NCBI RefSeq assembly: GCF_018343695.1
Contig: NZ_JAGYPJ010000002.1
Location: 109,560-173,559, forward strand
Length of the DNA: 64,000 bases
Source of the DNA: Lederbergia citrisecunda
GTDB taxonomy: Bacteria > Bacillota > Bacilli > Bacillales > Bacillaceae_C
Reading direction: 5' to 3'
Within the stretch, counting starts at the first letter, position 1; every line of letters starts with the position of its first letter. Both the position numbers and the translations under genes were made by a program. Below the pieces are notes generated by a model. The model saw nothing but the letters and a program-made list of their open reading frames with translations, did no database searches and was not told where the DNA came from. Below, in pieces: positions 1 through 9,968 of the stretch.

Positions 1-1
1 A

Positions 2-343
2 GCGACACTGTTTGGATATATATCTTTCCCAACAGAAGAAGTTATCATAGCAACAAGCCCGCATTTATTGTTTATGATTATATTTCCTGGCCTTATTGCA
101 CTGCTCGGTTGGAACATCGGAGTTAGTATTTTATCACCAATAAATGCACTTTTATTTATTAACTTTGTTCCTGTTACTACACTCTTAGTTTCGATTTTTC
201 AAGGCTATGATGTAACGATGTTTGATATGCTTGGTACTGTTTTCATCATTATTTCACTTTTGGCTAATAATATTTTTATAAGGTTGCAAAAGAAAGAATA
301 CAAGGAGCCTATTCGAGCAAATTTGCGTGAACGGGTATCCTAA
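2..343 (+). CDS. DMT/EamA-family transporter, C-terminal part (cut by window edge)
   Basis: The reading frame is open from base 2, so the gene begins left of the window and only about 113 C-terminal residues are seen. They form three hydrophobic stretches separated by short loops and end in a basic, lysine/arginine-rich tail. A segment of the type SPINALLFINFVPVTTLL followed by a last helix is the usual end of drug/metabolite (EamA) transporters, which have ten membrane helices. Substrate cannot be told. A hairpin terminator follows at once. The TTG at 68 is internal, not the true start. Confidence 0.75.
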   Translation, partial: ATLFGYISFPTEEVIIATSPHLLFMIIFPGLIALLGWNIGVSILSPINALLFINFVPVTTLLVSIFQGYDVTMFDMLGTVFIIISLLANNIFIRLQKKEYKEPIRANLRERVS

Positions 344-352
344 CTAACCCAT

Positions 353-398
353 ACGTCTTGTTCTTACAATTTGATGTTGTAGGAAGAAGACGTTTTTT
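353..398 (+). terminator. Rho-independent terminator of the DMT gene
   Basis: An imperfect stem of about 17 bp (ACGTCTTGTTCTTACAA against TTGTAGGAAGAAGACGT, two mismatches) is closed by a short loop and followed by a run of six T. It sits 10 bases after the stop codon. Confidence 0.8.
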
Positions 399-561
399 AT
401 ACTAAACACTTTTTTTCTGCTCCATGGGTATAGTGAACCTCGTTTTTAGGTATTATTGTCATATTGAATGATATTTTTTATTTATTACAATAATAGAAGG
501 AAACCATAAATATGGGTAGAATATAAAATACTAGTAAGGAAATAAAAATCTGGAGGAAATC

Positions 562-957
562 ATGGGAAGATTAATTCATTTTGAAATTCATGTAGATGAT
601 ATGGAACGTGCAAAGAAGTTTTATGGAGAGGTATTTGGATGGACGTTTGAAGATTGGAGCGATTATGCTGGAATGCCTTATTTTGGAGCAGTAACTGGCG
701 ATGCAAATGAGCCTGGAATTAACGGGGCGTTGATGCAACGTCAAAGTGCACCTCCAGTACCAGGACAGGCTATGAATGGCTATACTTGTACAATGGGAGT
801 AGAAGATTACGATTCTACAGAAACCAAAATTCTTAATAATGGCGGTAAGGTCGCAATCGCAAAACATGCTCTGCCTGGAATGGCATGGCAAGGTTACTAT
901 GTTGATCCGGAAGGAAACATTATTGGGATTCATCAACCGGATGAGAACGCCAAATAG
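562..957 (+). CDS. VOC (glyoxalase/bleomycin resistance) family protein
   Basis: This 131-residue protein is a single vicinal-oxygen-chelate domain. The start matches the family: IHFEIHVDDMERAKKFYGEVFGW, where the early His is a usual metal ligand, and the second half contains a GYYVDPEGNIIGI-type strand with the closing family signature. A good RBS (GGAGGAAATC) precedes the ATG. Such one-domain proteins act as dimers on varied substrates, so no reaction is claimed. It stands alone, with a terminator after it. Confidence 0.85.
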   Translation: MGRLIHFEIHVDDMERAKKFYGEVFGWTFEDWSDYAGMPYFGAVTGDANEPGINGALMQRQSAPPVPGQAMNGYTCTMGVEDYDSTETKILNNGGKVAIAKHALPGMAWQGYYVDPEGNIIGIHQPDENAK

Positions 958-1036
958 TATTTGTTCATTATGTAAGTTCGCAGTATCACTAAAGTGGATG
1001 GAAATAGAAAAGTAATAGCTTAGTACTTCAACAATC

Positions 1037-1069
1037 AGGTATTTTCCTTTAAAAAGAAAATGCCTTTTT
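1037..1069 (+). terminator. Terminator after the VOC gene
   Basis: Stem AGGTATTTTC / GAAAATGCCT (one G-T pair) with an A-rich loop, followed by TTTT. It lies about 80 bases after the VOC stop and before the amidase. Confidence 0.65.
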
Positions 1070-1198
1070 CAATTTTTGAAGAAGGTTTAACATTTTTGGA
1101 AAAGAGATTGATACATATAGATTAGGAGATTCTATGGGAAACAAGCTGGAAATTATACTTTCTTTCTCTGATTTGGTACGAATGGAGGTGACGAAATA

Positions 1199-2683
1199 AT
1201 GCATGATTACAAACAATACGATGGGCTAGGATTAGCAGAATTAATTCAGAATAAAGAAGTTAAACCCGAAGAAGTACGAGAGATGGCCATCCGAGAGATT
1301 GAGCAAAAAAATGGGAACCTTAATGCGGTTATTCATAAAATTTATGATGATCCAGAGGTAGGAGATCTCGTTCAGTCTAAAGGAATTTTTGCGGGTGTTC
1401 CGGTGTTTACGAAAGATATTTCGCAGGAAATAAAAGGAAAACCAATTTCAAGCGGTTCGAAAATTTTAGCTGATTATATTGCAGATCATGACAGTGAGTT
1501 TGTCCGTCAAATAATAGATGCGGGTGTCATCATTATGGGTCAAACGAACGTCCCGGAATTTGCGTTAATGGGAATAACGGAACCGGTCTTTTATGGTCCT
1601 TCGCGAAATCCTTGGAACACTGATTATACACCTGGTGGCTCAAGTGGAGGATCGGCAGCTGCGGTCGCTTCGGGGATGGTTCCCATTGCAGGTGCAAATG
1701 ATGGCGGTGGATCTATTCGGATTCCGGCTGCTTTTTGTGGATTATTTGGATTAAAACCAACTCGGGGTCGCACACCGATTGGTCCTGATAGAGGGCGGGT
1801 ATGGCAAGGGGCTTCCGGAGAGCATATTTTGAGCAGAACGGTGAGGGATAGTGCCGCAATGCTTGACCAGTATCGTTACGATCGAGCATCAGCTTTCATT
1901 GCACCACCTTTTAATGGATCATATCTAGAAGCATCGGCAACTCCTATTTCTCGTTCATTAAAAATTGCTTTTACGACAAATTCTCCATTAGGATCCACAG
2001 TTGATGATGAATGTAAGGAAGCTGTAAATAAAACAGTTAAGCTTCTTGAAAGTATAGGTCATCATATCATTGAACAAGAAGCACCAATAGATGGTAAAAG
2101 GCTAGCTAGTAATTATATGATGTTGTATTTTGCAGAAGTTGCAGCGACTTTGACTTCACTTGAGGAAGTGATTGGACGAAAAGTGAGATTTCAGGATGTA
2201 GAACCGACAACATGGATTCTTAGTTTACTAGGCAAAGCCGTGTCTGCAGAAGAATTCTTAACAAGCCTAACATTCTGGGATAAGGCGGCAATCCAAATGG
2301 AAAGCTTTCACGACGACTATGACCTCTACATTACGCCTACTACTGCTTATCCACCATCAAGGATTGGTGAACTTGATCAAACCCAATTTGAAAAAATGCT
2401 AATCCGAACAATTGGAGGTCTAGGATTGGGAGGAATATTGAAAAAATCAGGCTTTGTTGACAAAATAGCATACAAAAGTCTTGAGCGAACGCCTTTTACA
2501 CAACTTTCTAATCTAACAGGCCAACCAGCAATAACTCTTCCAATGCATTTAACAAAAGACGGTCTTCCGTGTGGCGTCCAAGTTATGGCAAGACGTGGTG
2601 GCGAAGACCTTTTGTTACAACTAGCGGGTCAACTAGAAAAGACGGATTCCTGGATTGATGTAAAAGAAAATCCAACCTATTAA
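1199..2683 (+). CDS. Amidase signature family hydrolase
   Basis: The 494-residue protein belongs to the amidase signature (GatA-like) superfamily, which hydrolyses amide bonds with a Ser-cisSer-Lys triad. The lysine is visible in VFTKDI near residue 70, and the Gly/Ser-rich signature [16 protein letters not shown] with the two serines lies near residues 145-165. The stretch [19 protein letters not shown] follows as in family members. The run of residues after it recalls 6-aminohexanoate cyclic dimer hydrolases, but the substrate is not fixed by this. The length is normal. The start is set by GGAGGTGA eight bases before the ATG. No GatB/GatC neighbours are present, so it is not the Glu-tRNA amidotransferase subunit. 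Confidence 0.9.
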   Translation: MHDYKQYDGLGLAELIQNKEVKPEEVREMAIREIEQKNGNLNAVIHKIYDDPEVGDLVQSKGIFAGVPVFTKDISQEIKGKPISSGSKILADYIADHDSEFVRQIIDAGVIIMGQTNVPEFALMGITEPVFYGPSRNPWNTDYTPGGSSGGSAAAVASGMVPIAGANDGGGSIRIPAAFCGLFGLKPTRGRTPIGPDRGRVWQGASGEHILSRTVRDSAAMLDQYRYDRASAFIAPPFNGSYLEASATPISRSLKIAFTTNSPLGSTVDDECKEAVNKTVKLLESIGHHIIEQEAPIDGKRLASNYMMLYFAEVAATLTSLEEVIGRKVRFQDVEPTTWILSLLGKAVSAEEFLTSLTFWDKAAIQMESFHDDYDLYITPTTAYPPSRIGELDQTQFEKMLIRTIGGLGLGGILKKSGFVDKIAYKSLERTPFTQLSNLTGQPAITLPMHLTKDGLPCGVQVMARRGGEDLLLQLAGQLEKTDSWIDVKENPTY

Positions 2684-2792
2684 TCTTGCAATACGAGATT
2701 CTTTTTAAAAGATGTGTATAGTACCATTTATTAAAGATGGAGAACGTTGGATCAATTTTTCATTTCTAGATGTATAAACGAGACATAAGAAA

Positions 2793-2822
2793 AGCAGAAG
2801 CTACTCATGGATAGCTTCTGCT
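2793..2822 (-). terminator. Terminator of serC
   Basis: A perfect 11-bp stem (AGCAGAAGCTA / TAGCTTCTGCT) with an 8-base loop lies just past the serC stop. On the minus strand it is followed by a T-rich stretch. Confidence 0.8.
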
Positions 2823-2828
2823 GTCGTT

Positions 2829-3923
2829 TTAATTATTTTTCTGAAATTGAATCATAATTTCACTCAAAGCCTTGCAAGCTTCTACTGGAACGGCATTGTA
2901 TGTTGAGGCACGGCAACCTCCTACTGTACGATAACCGTTTATCCCAACAAACCCTCCCTGTTTTGCTTCTTCTAAAAATTTCTTCTCTAATTCTTGATCA
3001 GCAAGTTTGAAGGTAATGTTCATTAGAGAACGGCTTTCTGGTTCAGCGTGCCCTACATAAAATCCATTACTTTCGTCAATCGCGTCATAAATGAGCTTTG
3101 CTTTTTCTTCATTTTGTTTTGCTAAAGTTTGTAATCCGCCTTTTTCCTCAATCCATCCAAGTACTTCTCCAAGCATATAAATGCCGAAAGTAGGAGGGGT
3201 ATTAAACAACGAATTATTTTTATAATGAGTACTATATTTTAAAATTGTCGGGACATTCGGATTTGCTTTTTCAATCATGTCTTTACGAATAATGACAACC
3301 GTTACCCCAGAAGGACCAAGATTTTTTTGTGCACCGGCGTAGATCATCGCAAATTTGCTAATATCAATAGGTTTTGACATGATGTCACTGGACATATCCG
3401 CAATTAATGGAACATCGCCTGTATCCGGGAAATCTCTCCATTGTGTCCCGTAAATGGTGTTGTTCGAAGTGATGTGAATATACGCATCACCTTGATTATA
3501 TTGTAGGTCATTTATATTAGGGATAAAACGATGGTTCCCCTCTTTACTGCTTGCTGCTTCGTAAGGGTCACCAAGTAGCTTAGCCTCTGTAAATGCTTTT
3601 TCAGCCCATACTCCTGTATTTACATAAGCAGCTTTTTGCCCTTTTTGTAAAAAATTCATTGGAATCATTGAAAATTGTAGACTTGCTCCGCCTTGTAAGA
3701 AGAGCACTTCGTAATTTTCAGGAATGGAAAAAAGAGTTTTTAACCGAGTAATTGCATTGTTATGTACTTCCTCATAGGTAGAACTGCGATGACTCAATTC
3801 CATGACGGACATGCCTGTACCACGGAAATTAAGTAATTCTTGTTGAGCTTTTTCAAGTACAGATGAAGGAAGCGCTGAAGGACCAGCGTTAAAATTGTAT
3901 ACGGGTTGAATTGTTTGCTTCAA
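2829..3923 (-). CDS. serC: Phosphoserine aminotransferase
   Basis: SerC converts 3-phosphohydroxypyruvate and glutamate to phosphoserine in serine synthesis and depends on pyridoxal phosphate. The N-terminal motif YNFNAGPSALP is diagnostic, and the PLP lysine lies in the YAGAQKNLGPSGV motif. The C-terminal motif VGINGYRTVGGCRASTYNA, which binds the substrate phosphate, is complete. The length (about 364 residues) is normal. A GTG at 3932 opens the frame, but GGAGTGAG overlaps it. The TTG three codons later (3923) has correct spacing from GGAG and is preferred. The gene is monocistronic with its own terminator. Confidence 0.95.
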   Translation of the reverse strand: MKQTIQPVYNFNAGPSALPSSVLEKAQQELLNFRGTGMSVMELSHRSSTYEEVHNNAITRLKTLFSIPENYEVLFLQGGASLQFSMIPMNFLQKGQKAAYVNTGVWAEKAFTEAKLLGDPYEAASSKEGNHRFIPNINDLQYNQGDAYIHITSNNTIYGTQWRDFPDTGDVPLIADMSSDIMSKPIDISKFAMIYAGAQKNLGPSGVTVVIIRKDMIEKANPNVPTILKYSTHYKNNSLFNTPPTFGIYMLGEVLGWIEEKGGLQTLAKQNEEKAKLIYDAIDESNGFYVGHAEPESRSLMNITFKLADQELEKKFLEEAKQGGFVGINGYRTVGGCRASTYNAVPVEACKALSEIMIQFQKNN

Positions 3924-4034
3924 AATACTCACTCCAATGTTATTTTGATTTATATATTTTCATTAGCATTTGTTTTTGCCATTGGTACTGAAGTATAAGC
4001 GTGAATTGCACAAGAATCGGTGAATCTGTCACTA

Positions 4035-4115
4035 TTGTTGTGCGATTGGGCCAGAACTCAAGATTCAGGACAGAAACGCGAGAAATACTTGATTTCAGTC
4101 TCGATTGGGATTGCT
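4035..4115. repeat. Degenerate copy of the TCTCGATT / AATCGAGA hairpin family
   Basis: Between ktrD and serC lies sequence such as GATTCAGGACAGAAACG and CAGTCTCGATTGGGATTGC. These are diverged units of the repeat seen as a clean tandem array near 30.3-30.8 kb. The match covers the CAGTCTCGATT half and the CAGAA spacer half. The copy is too decayed to fold well. This is my own comparison within the window. Confidence 0.4.
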
Positions 4116-4210
4116 TTACGACTAACTTGTAAAACTTGAGTTTGAATTGAAAAGTTCATAGGCGATTACGCCGCCAAGTATGAATTGAGCGGAAATCAAC
4201 GTACAAGCAT

Positions 4211-5557
4211 CTAACCAATAATCACTCTTTCCTCCGGATATCGGTAATTTTCCTTCTTTTTCTTTCCACCAATAATGAAAAAGAATGAAGTTAATCCGAT
4301 TCTCCCAACGAACATTAAGAACATAAGTATACATTTCGCAAATATGCTTAGATCTGGCGTAATCCCTAAAGATAATCCAACTGTACCAAATGCAGAGCAA
4401 ACTTCAACTATTATTTCAATTAGTTGATGTTGTGGATCAGAAATACTTATGGCGACAATTGATATAAAGCACATAATCATAGCTAACGATGTAAAAGCCA
4501 GTGATTTCATCATATCTTCTTGATGAATCTCTCGTTTGAAAATTTTGATTGAACGTTTTCCTTTTGCAAAGTTATAAAGAAATAACATATTTAAAGCAAA
4601 AGTCGTCGTTCTAATTCCACCACCAACAGAATTTGGAGACCCGCCAATAAACATAAACAGACTAATAACCAACAATGTCGGCAATGTAAGATCGTTAATA
4701 TCCAATGTAGAGAGCCCAGCACTTCTCGTAGTTGTTGCTTGGAAAAATGCATAGAAAAATCCTTTATGCCATGGCAAATCCTTAAAAAACTGTTGAAACT
4801 CTAATAGATAAATCAGAAGAGTCCCGATAACGAGAAGGATTCCGTAGGTGGAAGTGGTTAACTTTGCAAATAATGAAAAATTCCTCTTTCTTCCCAATGC
4901 AAATTCTTTTACTTCAATTAATACTGGAAATCCAATTGCTCCCATAATAATCAGAACTATTGTTACGATTTGAACAAAATAATCACCAGCGAAAGGAGCA
5001 AGAGACTCTCCCGTAATGTCCATACCAGCATTTGTTGTTGCACTGACGGATGCAAATAAGCCTTGAATAAATGCCTCCTGCCAAGTTGGGAAATATTTTA
5101 AGAAATGAATCCCAAATATAAGTGCCCCTGTAATTTCAATAAGGATAACGATTTGCAGGATTTCTTTAATTAATTTTACGAGCCCAGATAATGCATATTG
5201 ATTATTGTCAACCATGATTAACCTGCGTTCTCGCAAACCAATCTTTCTCCTAAAAATCAGCCAGAAAAACGTACTTATTGCCATAATCCCTATTCCTGCA
5301 AATTGCAAGATGATGATGATGACAAAATACCCGAATACACTAAACGTCTCCGCAATATTAAATACTGCCATGCCTGTATCACTAACGACACTGACAGCCA
5401 TGAAGATTATATCCATCATACTGATGTTGACTCCAGGCCTGTAGACCGCAGGGATGCTGAATAAAAGAATGGATATTAATACTGCGAGTAAATAATATCC
5501 AGCAATAACATGGGCAGGTGCGAGATTTTCTAACCAGCTGCGAACTTTCCCCCACAT
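4211..5557 (-). CDS. ktrD: TrkH/KtrB-type potassium uptake channel subunit
   Basis: This is the membrane subunit of a Ktr system for sodium- or ATP-gated potassium uptake; it works as a dimer with a cytosolic KtrC/KtrA ring that is not encoded here. The 448-residue protein has four pore repeats. Filter regions are visible as SATTNAGMD (repeat 2), TTTRSAGLSTLD (repeat 3) and CSAFGTVGLSLG (repeat 4), together with the GGGIRTTTFA gate loop. The C-terminal RYPEERVIIG matches B. subtilis KtrD better than KtrB. An AAGGGAT stretch precedes the ATG. The gene stands alone, as ktrD usually does. Confidence 0.92.
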   Translation of the reverse strand: MWGKVRSWLENLAPAHVIAGYYLLAVLISILLFSIPAVYRPGVNISMMDIIFMAVSVVSDTGMAVFNIAETFSVFGYFVIIIILQFAGIGIMAISTFFWLIFRRKIGLRERRLIMVDNNQYALSGLVKLIKEILQIVILIEITGALIFGIHFLKYFPTWQEAFIQGLFASVSATTNAGMDITGESLAPFAGDYFVQIVTIVLIIMGAIGFPVLIEVKEFALGRKRNFSLFAKLTTSTYGILLVIGTLLIYLLEFQQFFKDLPWHKGFFYAFFQATTTRSAGLSTLDINDLTLPTLLVISLFMFIGGSPNSVGGGIRTTTFALNMLFLYNFAKGKRSIKIFKREIHQEDMMKSLAFTSLAMIMCFISIVAISISDPQHQLIEIIVEVCSAFGTVGLSLGITPDLSIFAKCILMFLMFVGRIGLTSFFFIIGGKKKKENYRYPEERVIIG

Positions 5558-5697
5558 GTATGACAGATCCCTTCAATTTTTTAATATACCTTATCATAAT
5601 GAATTATGTGTGTAATTTAAAGTATTATTTTATACAATTAATGATATTTTAATTTCTTACCGTTAATACGAGTTTTGAATAATAGGGGGTTACAACA

Positions 5698-6375
5698 TTG
5701 GAAAATTCCATTGTACATTTAAGTAAAATATTCGAAGAAAATCGTAATCCAGAAAATGCAATTCCTATGGAAAAGTATATGAAGAACTTATTTCCTTTCC
5801 TGGGGATACGATCACCAGAAAGGACGGCGATTACCTCAGGTTGGTTAAAAAGTGTCGGTGTCGTTCCTAACGAATTGTTATCTTCTTTTATTATGGAACT
5901 TTGGGAAAGGCATGAAAGAGAATATCAATATGTCGCGTTGGATTATCTTGTTAAAAAGAAAAAATATCTGTTAGAAACAGATATCGATTTAGTGGAATAT
6001 TTAATCGTAACGAAGTCATGGTGGGATACAGTTGATTTGATAGCAAGCCATTTGGTTGGAGTATTATTTTCAAAGCATCCTCATTTAATCAAAACGTATG
6101 GGGAAAAATGGATAGAATCTGAAAATATATGGTTACAGCGTACAATGATTCTATTCCAACTAAAATATAAAGGTCAGACTGACGAGCAGTTGCTATTTTC
6201 CATTATTAATCGCACATCTCATATCAATGAATTCTTTATCCAAAAAGCGATTGGTTGGTCATTACGGGAGTATTCAAAAACGAATCCCGAAGTGGTTGCT
6301 CAGTTTATTGAGTCACACGAATTATCAAATTTAGCGAAAAGAGAAGGGTTAAAATATGTAGGTAAAAATAGTTAA
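5698..6375 (+). CDS. AlkD-like DNA alkylation repair protein
   Basis: The protein (225 residues) is an all-helical, HEAT-like DNA glycosylase of the AlkD group, which removes positively charged 3- and 7-alkylpurines without base flipping. The catalytic segment SWWDTVDLIASHLVG (residues about 105-120) holds the conserved Trp and Asp. WLQRTMILFQLKYK and FFIQKAIGWSLREYSK are the later conserved helices. It starts at TTG with AGGGGG nine bases upstream. No adaptive-response genes adjoin it. Confidence 0.88.
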   Translation: MENSIVHLSKIFEENRNPENAIPMEKYMKNLFPFLGIRSPERTAITSGWLKSVGVVPNELLSSFIMELWERHEREYQYVALDYLVKKKKYLLETDIDLVEYLIVTKSWWDTVDLIASHLVGVLFSKHPHLIKTYGEKWIESENIWLQRTMILFQLKYKGQTDEQLLFSIINRTSHINEFFIQKAIGWSLREYSKTNPEVVAQFIESHELSNLAKREGLKYVGKNS

Positions 6376-6647
6376 CCACTTTTAACCCCATAAATAATAA
6401 AAGCAACGCCAAGAAAGATCCAAACAAATTTTCCAAACGCAATTTTATCGGCTATCCCAAAAAGACCTATAGTGGTAGTGATAATGAGAATAGTTGGCCC
6501 AATCAATGCGAGTGAACTATTGATGACCAATGCTTTTTCTACGTCATTATATTTAATCATAAGAAATGCTGCGAATATTTCAATACTTCCAGATAGTAAT
6601 CGAAGTAGTGCCATGCCAATGACGGCTTTTTCTAATAAGGTAATCAT
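6372..6647 (-). CDS. yqhV: YqhV-family (DUF2619) small membrane protein
   Basis: The 91-residue protein has three predicted membrane helices. It has the family pattern of a first helix with the conserved LRLLSGSIEIFAA segment, then NDVEKALVINSSLALIGP and a second and third helix. B. subtilis YqhV has the same size and layout; its function is unknown. The frame opens further upstream at 6707, but AGGAGGCC lies six bases before the ATG at 6647. Its 3' end overlaps by four bases the end of the AlkD-like gene on the other strand. Confidence 0.75.
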   Translation of the reverse strand: MITLLEKAVIGMALLRLLSGSIEIFAAFLMIKYNDVEKALVINSSLALIGPTILIITTTIGLFGIADKIAFGKFVWIFLGVAFIIYGVKSG

Positions 6648-6832
6648 TCTTGGCCTCCTAATGGGTATACTCGTTCCATTATATGTATTACTTGTCCACA
6701 TCATCACAGAAAATTGCTAAGGGATTTGTATAAGTTTTCTAATTAAATTCGTAGCACGAAATGAAGGTTTCAACATAATCATTTTTCTCTCCACATAAAA
6801 TGGACAAGAGAGGTTGTCCGCGGGGTGAAATG

Positions 6833-7450
6833 ATGAAAAAATTAATAATATCCTATATCCTTTTATTATTTGGAGCCTTCTTGCAGGGGTTATCCATGTC
6901 TTTTTTTCTATTTCCACATTCAATCCCCTCAGGCGGTGCGGCGGGTTTGGCGCTACTCGTTAATCACTGGTTTGGATTTCCCCTCGGTTTATCGTTATGG
7001 CTGGCAAATGCTGTTTTTTTAGTGTTTGCTTATCAATATTTTGGTTCTTCGTGGACTTTTCGAACAATTATTGCTGTAGCAACGACCTCTACGACGATCA
7101 GTATTTTGGCGTCACAGGTTCCGTTTCCGCATGTACATATTATTTTAGATATTTTGGCTGGTAGCCTATTTTTTGGAATTGGGGTTGGGATATTGATAAG
7201 GGTTGGCTCTTCAAGCGGCGGGATGGTGATTCCGGCCTTGATGATTGCATCTTATAAAAACTGGAGTCCTGGCAAGGTGATGATGGTGATTAACCTGATG
7301 GTTTTTTTATTAACTTCTCTTGTCATCGATTATAAAATCGTCGTATTTGCCGTCATTTGCCAGTTTCTTTCAACTCGTGTAATTGACTATATTTATGAGC
7401 TGAGAATACATAGGATAGCCCTTTTAAGCCCTTATTGGAGAAAAAAATGA
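6833..7450 (+). CDS. YitT-family membrane protein without the C-terminal DUF2179 domain
   Basis: The 205-residue protein has about five or six membrane helices. It carries the YitT core pattern with PHSIPSGGAAGLALL near the start and VGSSSGGMVIPALMI in the middle. Full-length YitT proteins (about 280 residues) add a soluble DUF2179 domain; here the protein ends after the last helix with a basic tail, so this is the short type. GGGGTGAA precedes two adjacent ATGs (6830, 6833), and the second has the better spacing. Function unknown. Confidence 0.75.
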   Translation: MKKLIISYILLLFGAFLQGLSMSFFLFPHSIPSGGAAGLALLVNHWFGFPLGLSLWLANAVFLVFAYQYFGSSWTFRTIIAVATTSTTISILASQVPFPHVHIILDILAGSLFFGIGVGILIRVGSSSGGMVIPALMIASYKNWSPGKVMMVINLMVFLLTSLVIDYKIVVFAVICQFLSTRVIDYIYELRIHRIALLSPYWRKK

Positions 7451-7473
7451 GAAGAACCTTAAAAGGAATCTTC

Positions 7474-8076
7474 TCAAAATAAGATTTTGTATTCTTTTAA
7501 ATAGGTTAAAACGATGTTTAATGATTCTTCAATCGTCATTTTATCGGCTTCAATGACGATTTCAGGATTGTACGGAACCTCATAAGGCGAACTAATGCCT
7601 GTAAAATCTGGGATTTCGCCAATTCTTGCTTTTTTATATAAACCTTTAGGATCACGTTCTTCACACACAGATAGGGGACAATCCATAAATACTTCAATAA
7701 ATTCTCCTTGTTCAAACATGCTTCGAACAAGCTGTCGATCCTCATCAAAAGGAGAAATAAAAGCAGAAGAAACGATTTGACCACTATCTACAAACAGTTT
7801 TGCCACTTCACCGATTCTACGGATATTCTCTTTCCGATCCTCTGCTTTAAAGCTTAAATCTCGATTTAATCCATGGCGGATATTATCTCCATCTAGCACA
7901 TAGCTGTTAAATCCTCTGTGAAATAATTCAACATCTAAAGCATTTGCCAATGATGATTTTCCCGAACCGGATAAACCAGTAAACCAGAGAACACAGCTTT
8001 TATGGCCGTTCCTAAACTTACGATCACTTTTTGTTACTAATGCATCGTGCCATACAATATGACTGCTTTTTCCCAT
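7474..8076 (-). CDS. cysC: Adenylylsulfate (APS) kinase
   Basis: The enzyme phosphorylates APS to PAPS. The 200-residue protein shows the P-loop [11 protein letters not shown] near residue 35, the following [15 protein letters not shown] substrate loop, and the FISPFDEDR and [22 protein letters not shown] segments of APS kinases. It is the last gene of the minus-strand sulfate assimilation operon and starts 10 bases after the sat stop. The RBS GAAGGTGATG overlaps the end of sat, which suggests coupled translation. It corresponds to yisZ of B. subtilis. Confidence 0.95.
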   Translation of the reverse strand: MGKSSHIVWHDALVTKSDRKFRNGHKSCVLWFTGLSGSGKSSLANALDVELFHRGFNSYVLDGDNIRHGLNRDLSFKAEDRKENIRRIGEVAKLFVDSGQIVSSAFISPFDEDRQLVRSMFEQGEFIEVFMDCPLSVCEERDPKGLYKKARIGEIPDFTGISSPYEVPYNPEIVIEADKMTIEESLNIVLTYLKEYKILF

Positions 8077-8086
8077 GTCATCACCT

Positions 8087-9223
8087 TCAATGCAAGATAT
8101 AGGCTTCAGTTAATCCTTCAATAAGCGTCTCAACAACCTCTGGACGACTAAATTCCTTTGGAGGATGTTCCCCATTTTTTAACATTTCCCTTACTTTTGT
8201 ACCTGATAAAATGACGTGATATTTCGATTCATGTGGGCATGTTTTCTCCGATGCCATGTTTTCACATTTTTTACAGTAAAAGCTATGTTCAAAAAATAGT
8301 GGTTGGATGCCTAGTTCTTCTTCTGTAAAATGACTGAAAATTTTTTGTGCGTCATATGTTCCGTAATAATTTCCAACCCCAGCATGATCTCTCCCAACGA
8401 TAAAATGAGTACAGCCAAAGTTTTTTCTAACAATCGCATGGAATATAGCTTCTCGAGGTCCAGCATAACGCATGGCAGCCGGGAAAACGGACAAAAACAC
8501 ACGGTTTTTTGGGTAGTAGTTTTCAAGTAAAATTTGATAGCTTTTCATTCTGATTTCACTTGGAATATCATCTGATTTTGTTTCTCCAACAAGTGGATTT
8601 AAGAAAAGTCCATCTACGATCTCTAATGCCGATTTTTGAATATACTCATGTGCTCGATGGACAGGGTTCCTTGTTTGGAAGCCAACTATCGATTTCCATC
8701 CGAATTCCGTAAATTTCTTTCTTGTTTCAATTGGATCTAAATAATAGGAAGGAAACATAGTTTTTTCAGGTTTTCTAATAAGGGTGATTGGACCAGAAAT
8801 ATAGAATTCCGGTCTTTCGAAAAGCTTGTTTACACCGGGATGATTGGAATCAGTCGTTTGGTACACCAATTTCGCTTCAACATATTTGTCTGGTTTATAT
8901 TTTTCTTTTACTTCCATTACTCCATAAACGGTGTCGTTATGAACAAGATTGATCGTTTCCCCTTCGTTGATTTCCCAATCGTCTACTGCTAACGTAATAG
9001 GGATGGACCATGGAATCCCGTTTTCAAGTCTCATATTGTGGACAACGGAATGATAGTCGGCTTCTCCCATAAACCCTTTTAGAGGACTATACGCACCATT
9101 TGCAATCAATTCCAAATCACTCAGTTCCAGATTATCAAGTTCTACATAGTTAAGAGAAAGGTCTACAATAGCTGAGAGATTCATTCGGTTAATCAAATTT
9201 CCCCCATGTGGCTTAATGCTCAA
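8087..9223 (-). CDS. sat: Sulfate adenylyltransferase (ATP sulfurylase)
   Basis: Sat joins sulfate and ATP to give APS. The 378-residue protein has the nucleotide-binding [12 protein letters not shown] motif (a variant of HxxH) near residue 195 and the [12 protein letters not shown] loop near residue 280. A C-terminal zinc-type cluster [15 protein letters not shown], followed by [10 protein letters not shown], is typical of bacterial single-chain Sat. The start is TTG with AAGGAGGT seven bases upstream. It lies 15 bases downstream of cysH in the operon. It matches yitA of B. subtilis. Confidence 0.96.
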   Translation of the reverse strand: MSIKPHGGNLINRMNLSAIVDLSLNYVELDNLELSDLELIANGAYSPLKGFMGEADYHSVVHNMRLENGIPWSIPITLAVDDWEINEGETINLVHNDTVYGVMEVKEKYKPDKYVEAKLVYQTTDSNHPGVNKLFERPEFYISGPITLIRKPEKTMFPSYYLDPIETRKKFTEFGWKSIVGFQTRNPVHRAHEYIQKSALEIVDGLFLNPLVGETKSDDIPSEIRMKSYQILLENYYPKNRVFLSVFPAAMRYAGPREAIFHAIVRKNFGCTHFIVGRDHAGVGNYYGTYDAQKIFSHFTEEELGIQPLFFEHSFYCKKCENMASEKTCPHESKYHVILSGTKVREMLKNGEHPPKEFSRPEVVETLIEGLTEAYILH

Positions 9224-9238
9224 TTGTTTTACCTCCTT

Positions 9239-9949
9239 TTATGACGGATGAAGTCCGCATTCGAGTTTCGTAGTGCCTGCCCATCGCCCGGAACGAAGGT
9301 CAACATGATTAAGAACGGCAGAAGTACACGGCCAACAGCCAATACTTGGATATCCTTGATCATGAAGAGGATTGTACGGCAGATTATTTAATTGGATATA
9401 CGATAAAATATCGTCCCAAGTCCAATGGATGAGTGGACAAATTTTGATATTCGAAAACTTATGATCTTTATTAATAAATTGGGTATTGCTTCTTGTCGGG
9501 GATTGCTCGCGCCTTAAACCGGAAATCCACGCTTTTACATCTTTTAAAGCTTCTTGCAGGGGCAGCACCTTTCTAATATTGCAGCACTGATTAGGATTAT
9601 GGGACCATAATTCCTCGCCAAACATCGCTGTTTGCTCCTCTACAGTAATTTTAGGTTTAACCATTTCGATATTTAGAGAGGGAAAACGGTTTTTCACTGT
9701 TTCAATCAATTCATACGTTTCGGGAAAATGAAGTCCTGTATCAAGAAAGATAATGGTTGCATGAGGATTTACTTTACTTATTAAATCAATTAATACGACA
9801 CCTTCCGCACCGAAGCTGCATGCATACACAATTTCATCTCCATATTCCTGAAAAGCCCATTTTATGATATCCATATAATCTGGATATTCTTGCAAAATAT
9901 GATTAATTTTTTCTTCATTCCAATTATGGTAGCTTAAGATGTCCGACAT
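9239..9949 (-). CDS. cysH: APS/PAPS reductase with paired cysteine motifs
   Basis: This enzyme reduces APS or PAPS to sulfite with thioredoxin. The core has SFGAEGVVLIDL (a PP-loop variant) and FLDTGLHFPETYELIE. Two cysteine pairs, NQCCNIRK and CWPCTSAV, are those that hold a [4Fe-4S] cluster in APS-using reductases. The C-terminal ECGLH holds the redox cysteine. The frame opens at 10027 inside comA, but GGGGTGAAG precedes the ATG at 9949, giving 236 residues. In B. subtilis the matching gene is yitB. The cluster-type cysteines suggest APS can be used directly, although cysC is also present. Confidence 0.95.
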   Translation of the reverse strand: MSDILSYHNWNEEKINHILQEYPDYMDIIKWAFQEYGDEIVYACSFGAEGVVLIDLISKVNPHATIIFLDTGLHFPETYELIETVKNRFPSLNIEMVKPKITVEEQTAMFGEELWSHNPNQCCNIRKVLPLQEALKDVKAWISGLRREQSPTRSNTQFINKDHKFSNIKICPLIHWTWDDILSYIQLNNLPYNPLHDQGYPSIGCWPCTSAVLNHVDLRSGRWAGTTKLECGLHPS

Positions 9950-9968
9950 ATCTTCACCCCATTTCGAT

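Noticed and set aside
4122..4400. 92-codon minus-strand frame overlapping the end of ktrD
   Set aside because: It lies in another frame of the well-conserved ktrD C-terminus and has no RBS of its own.
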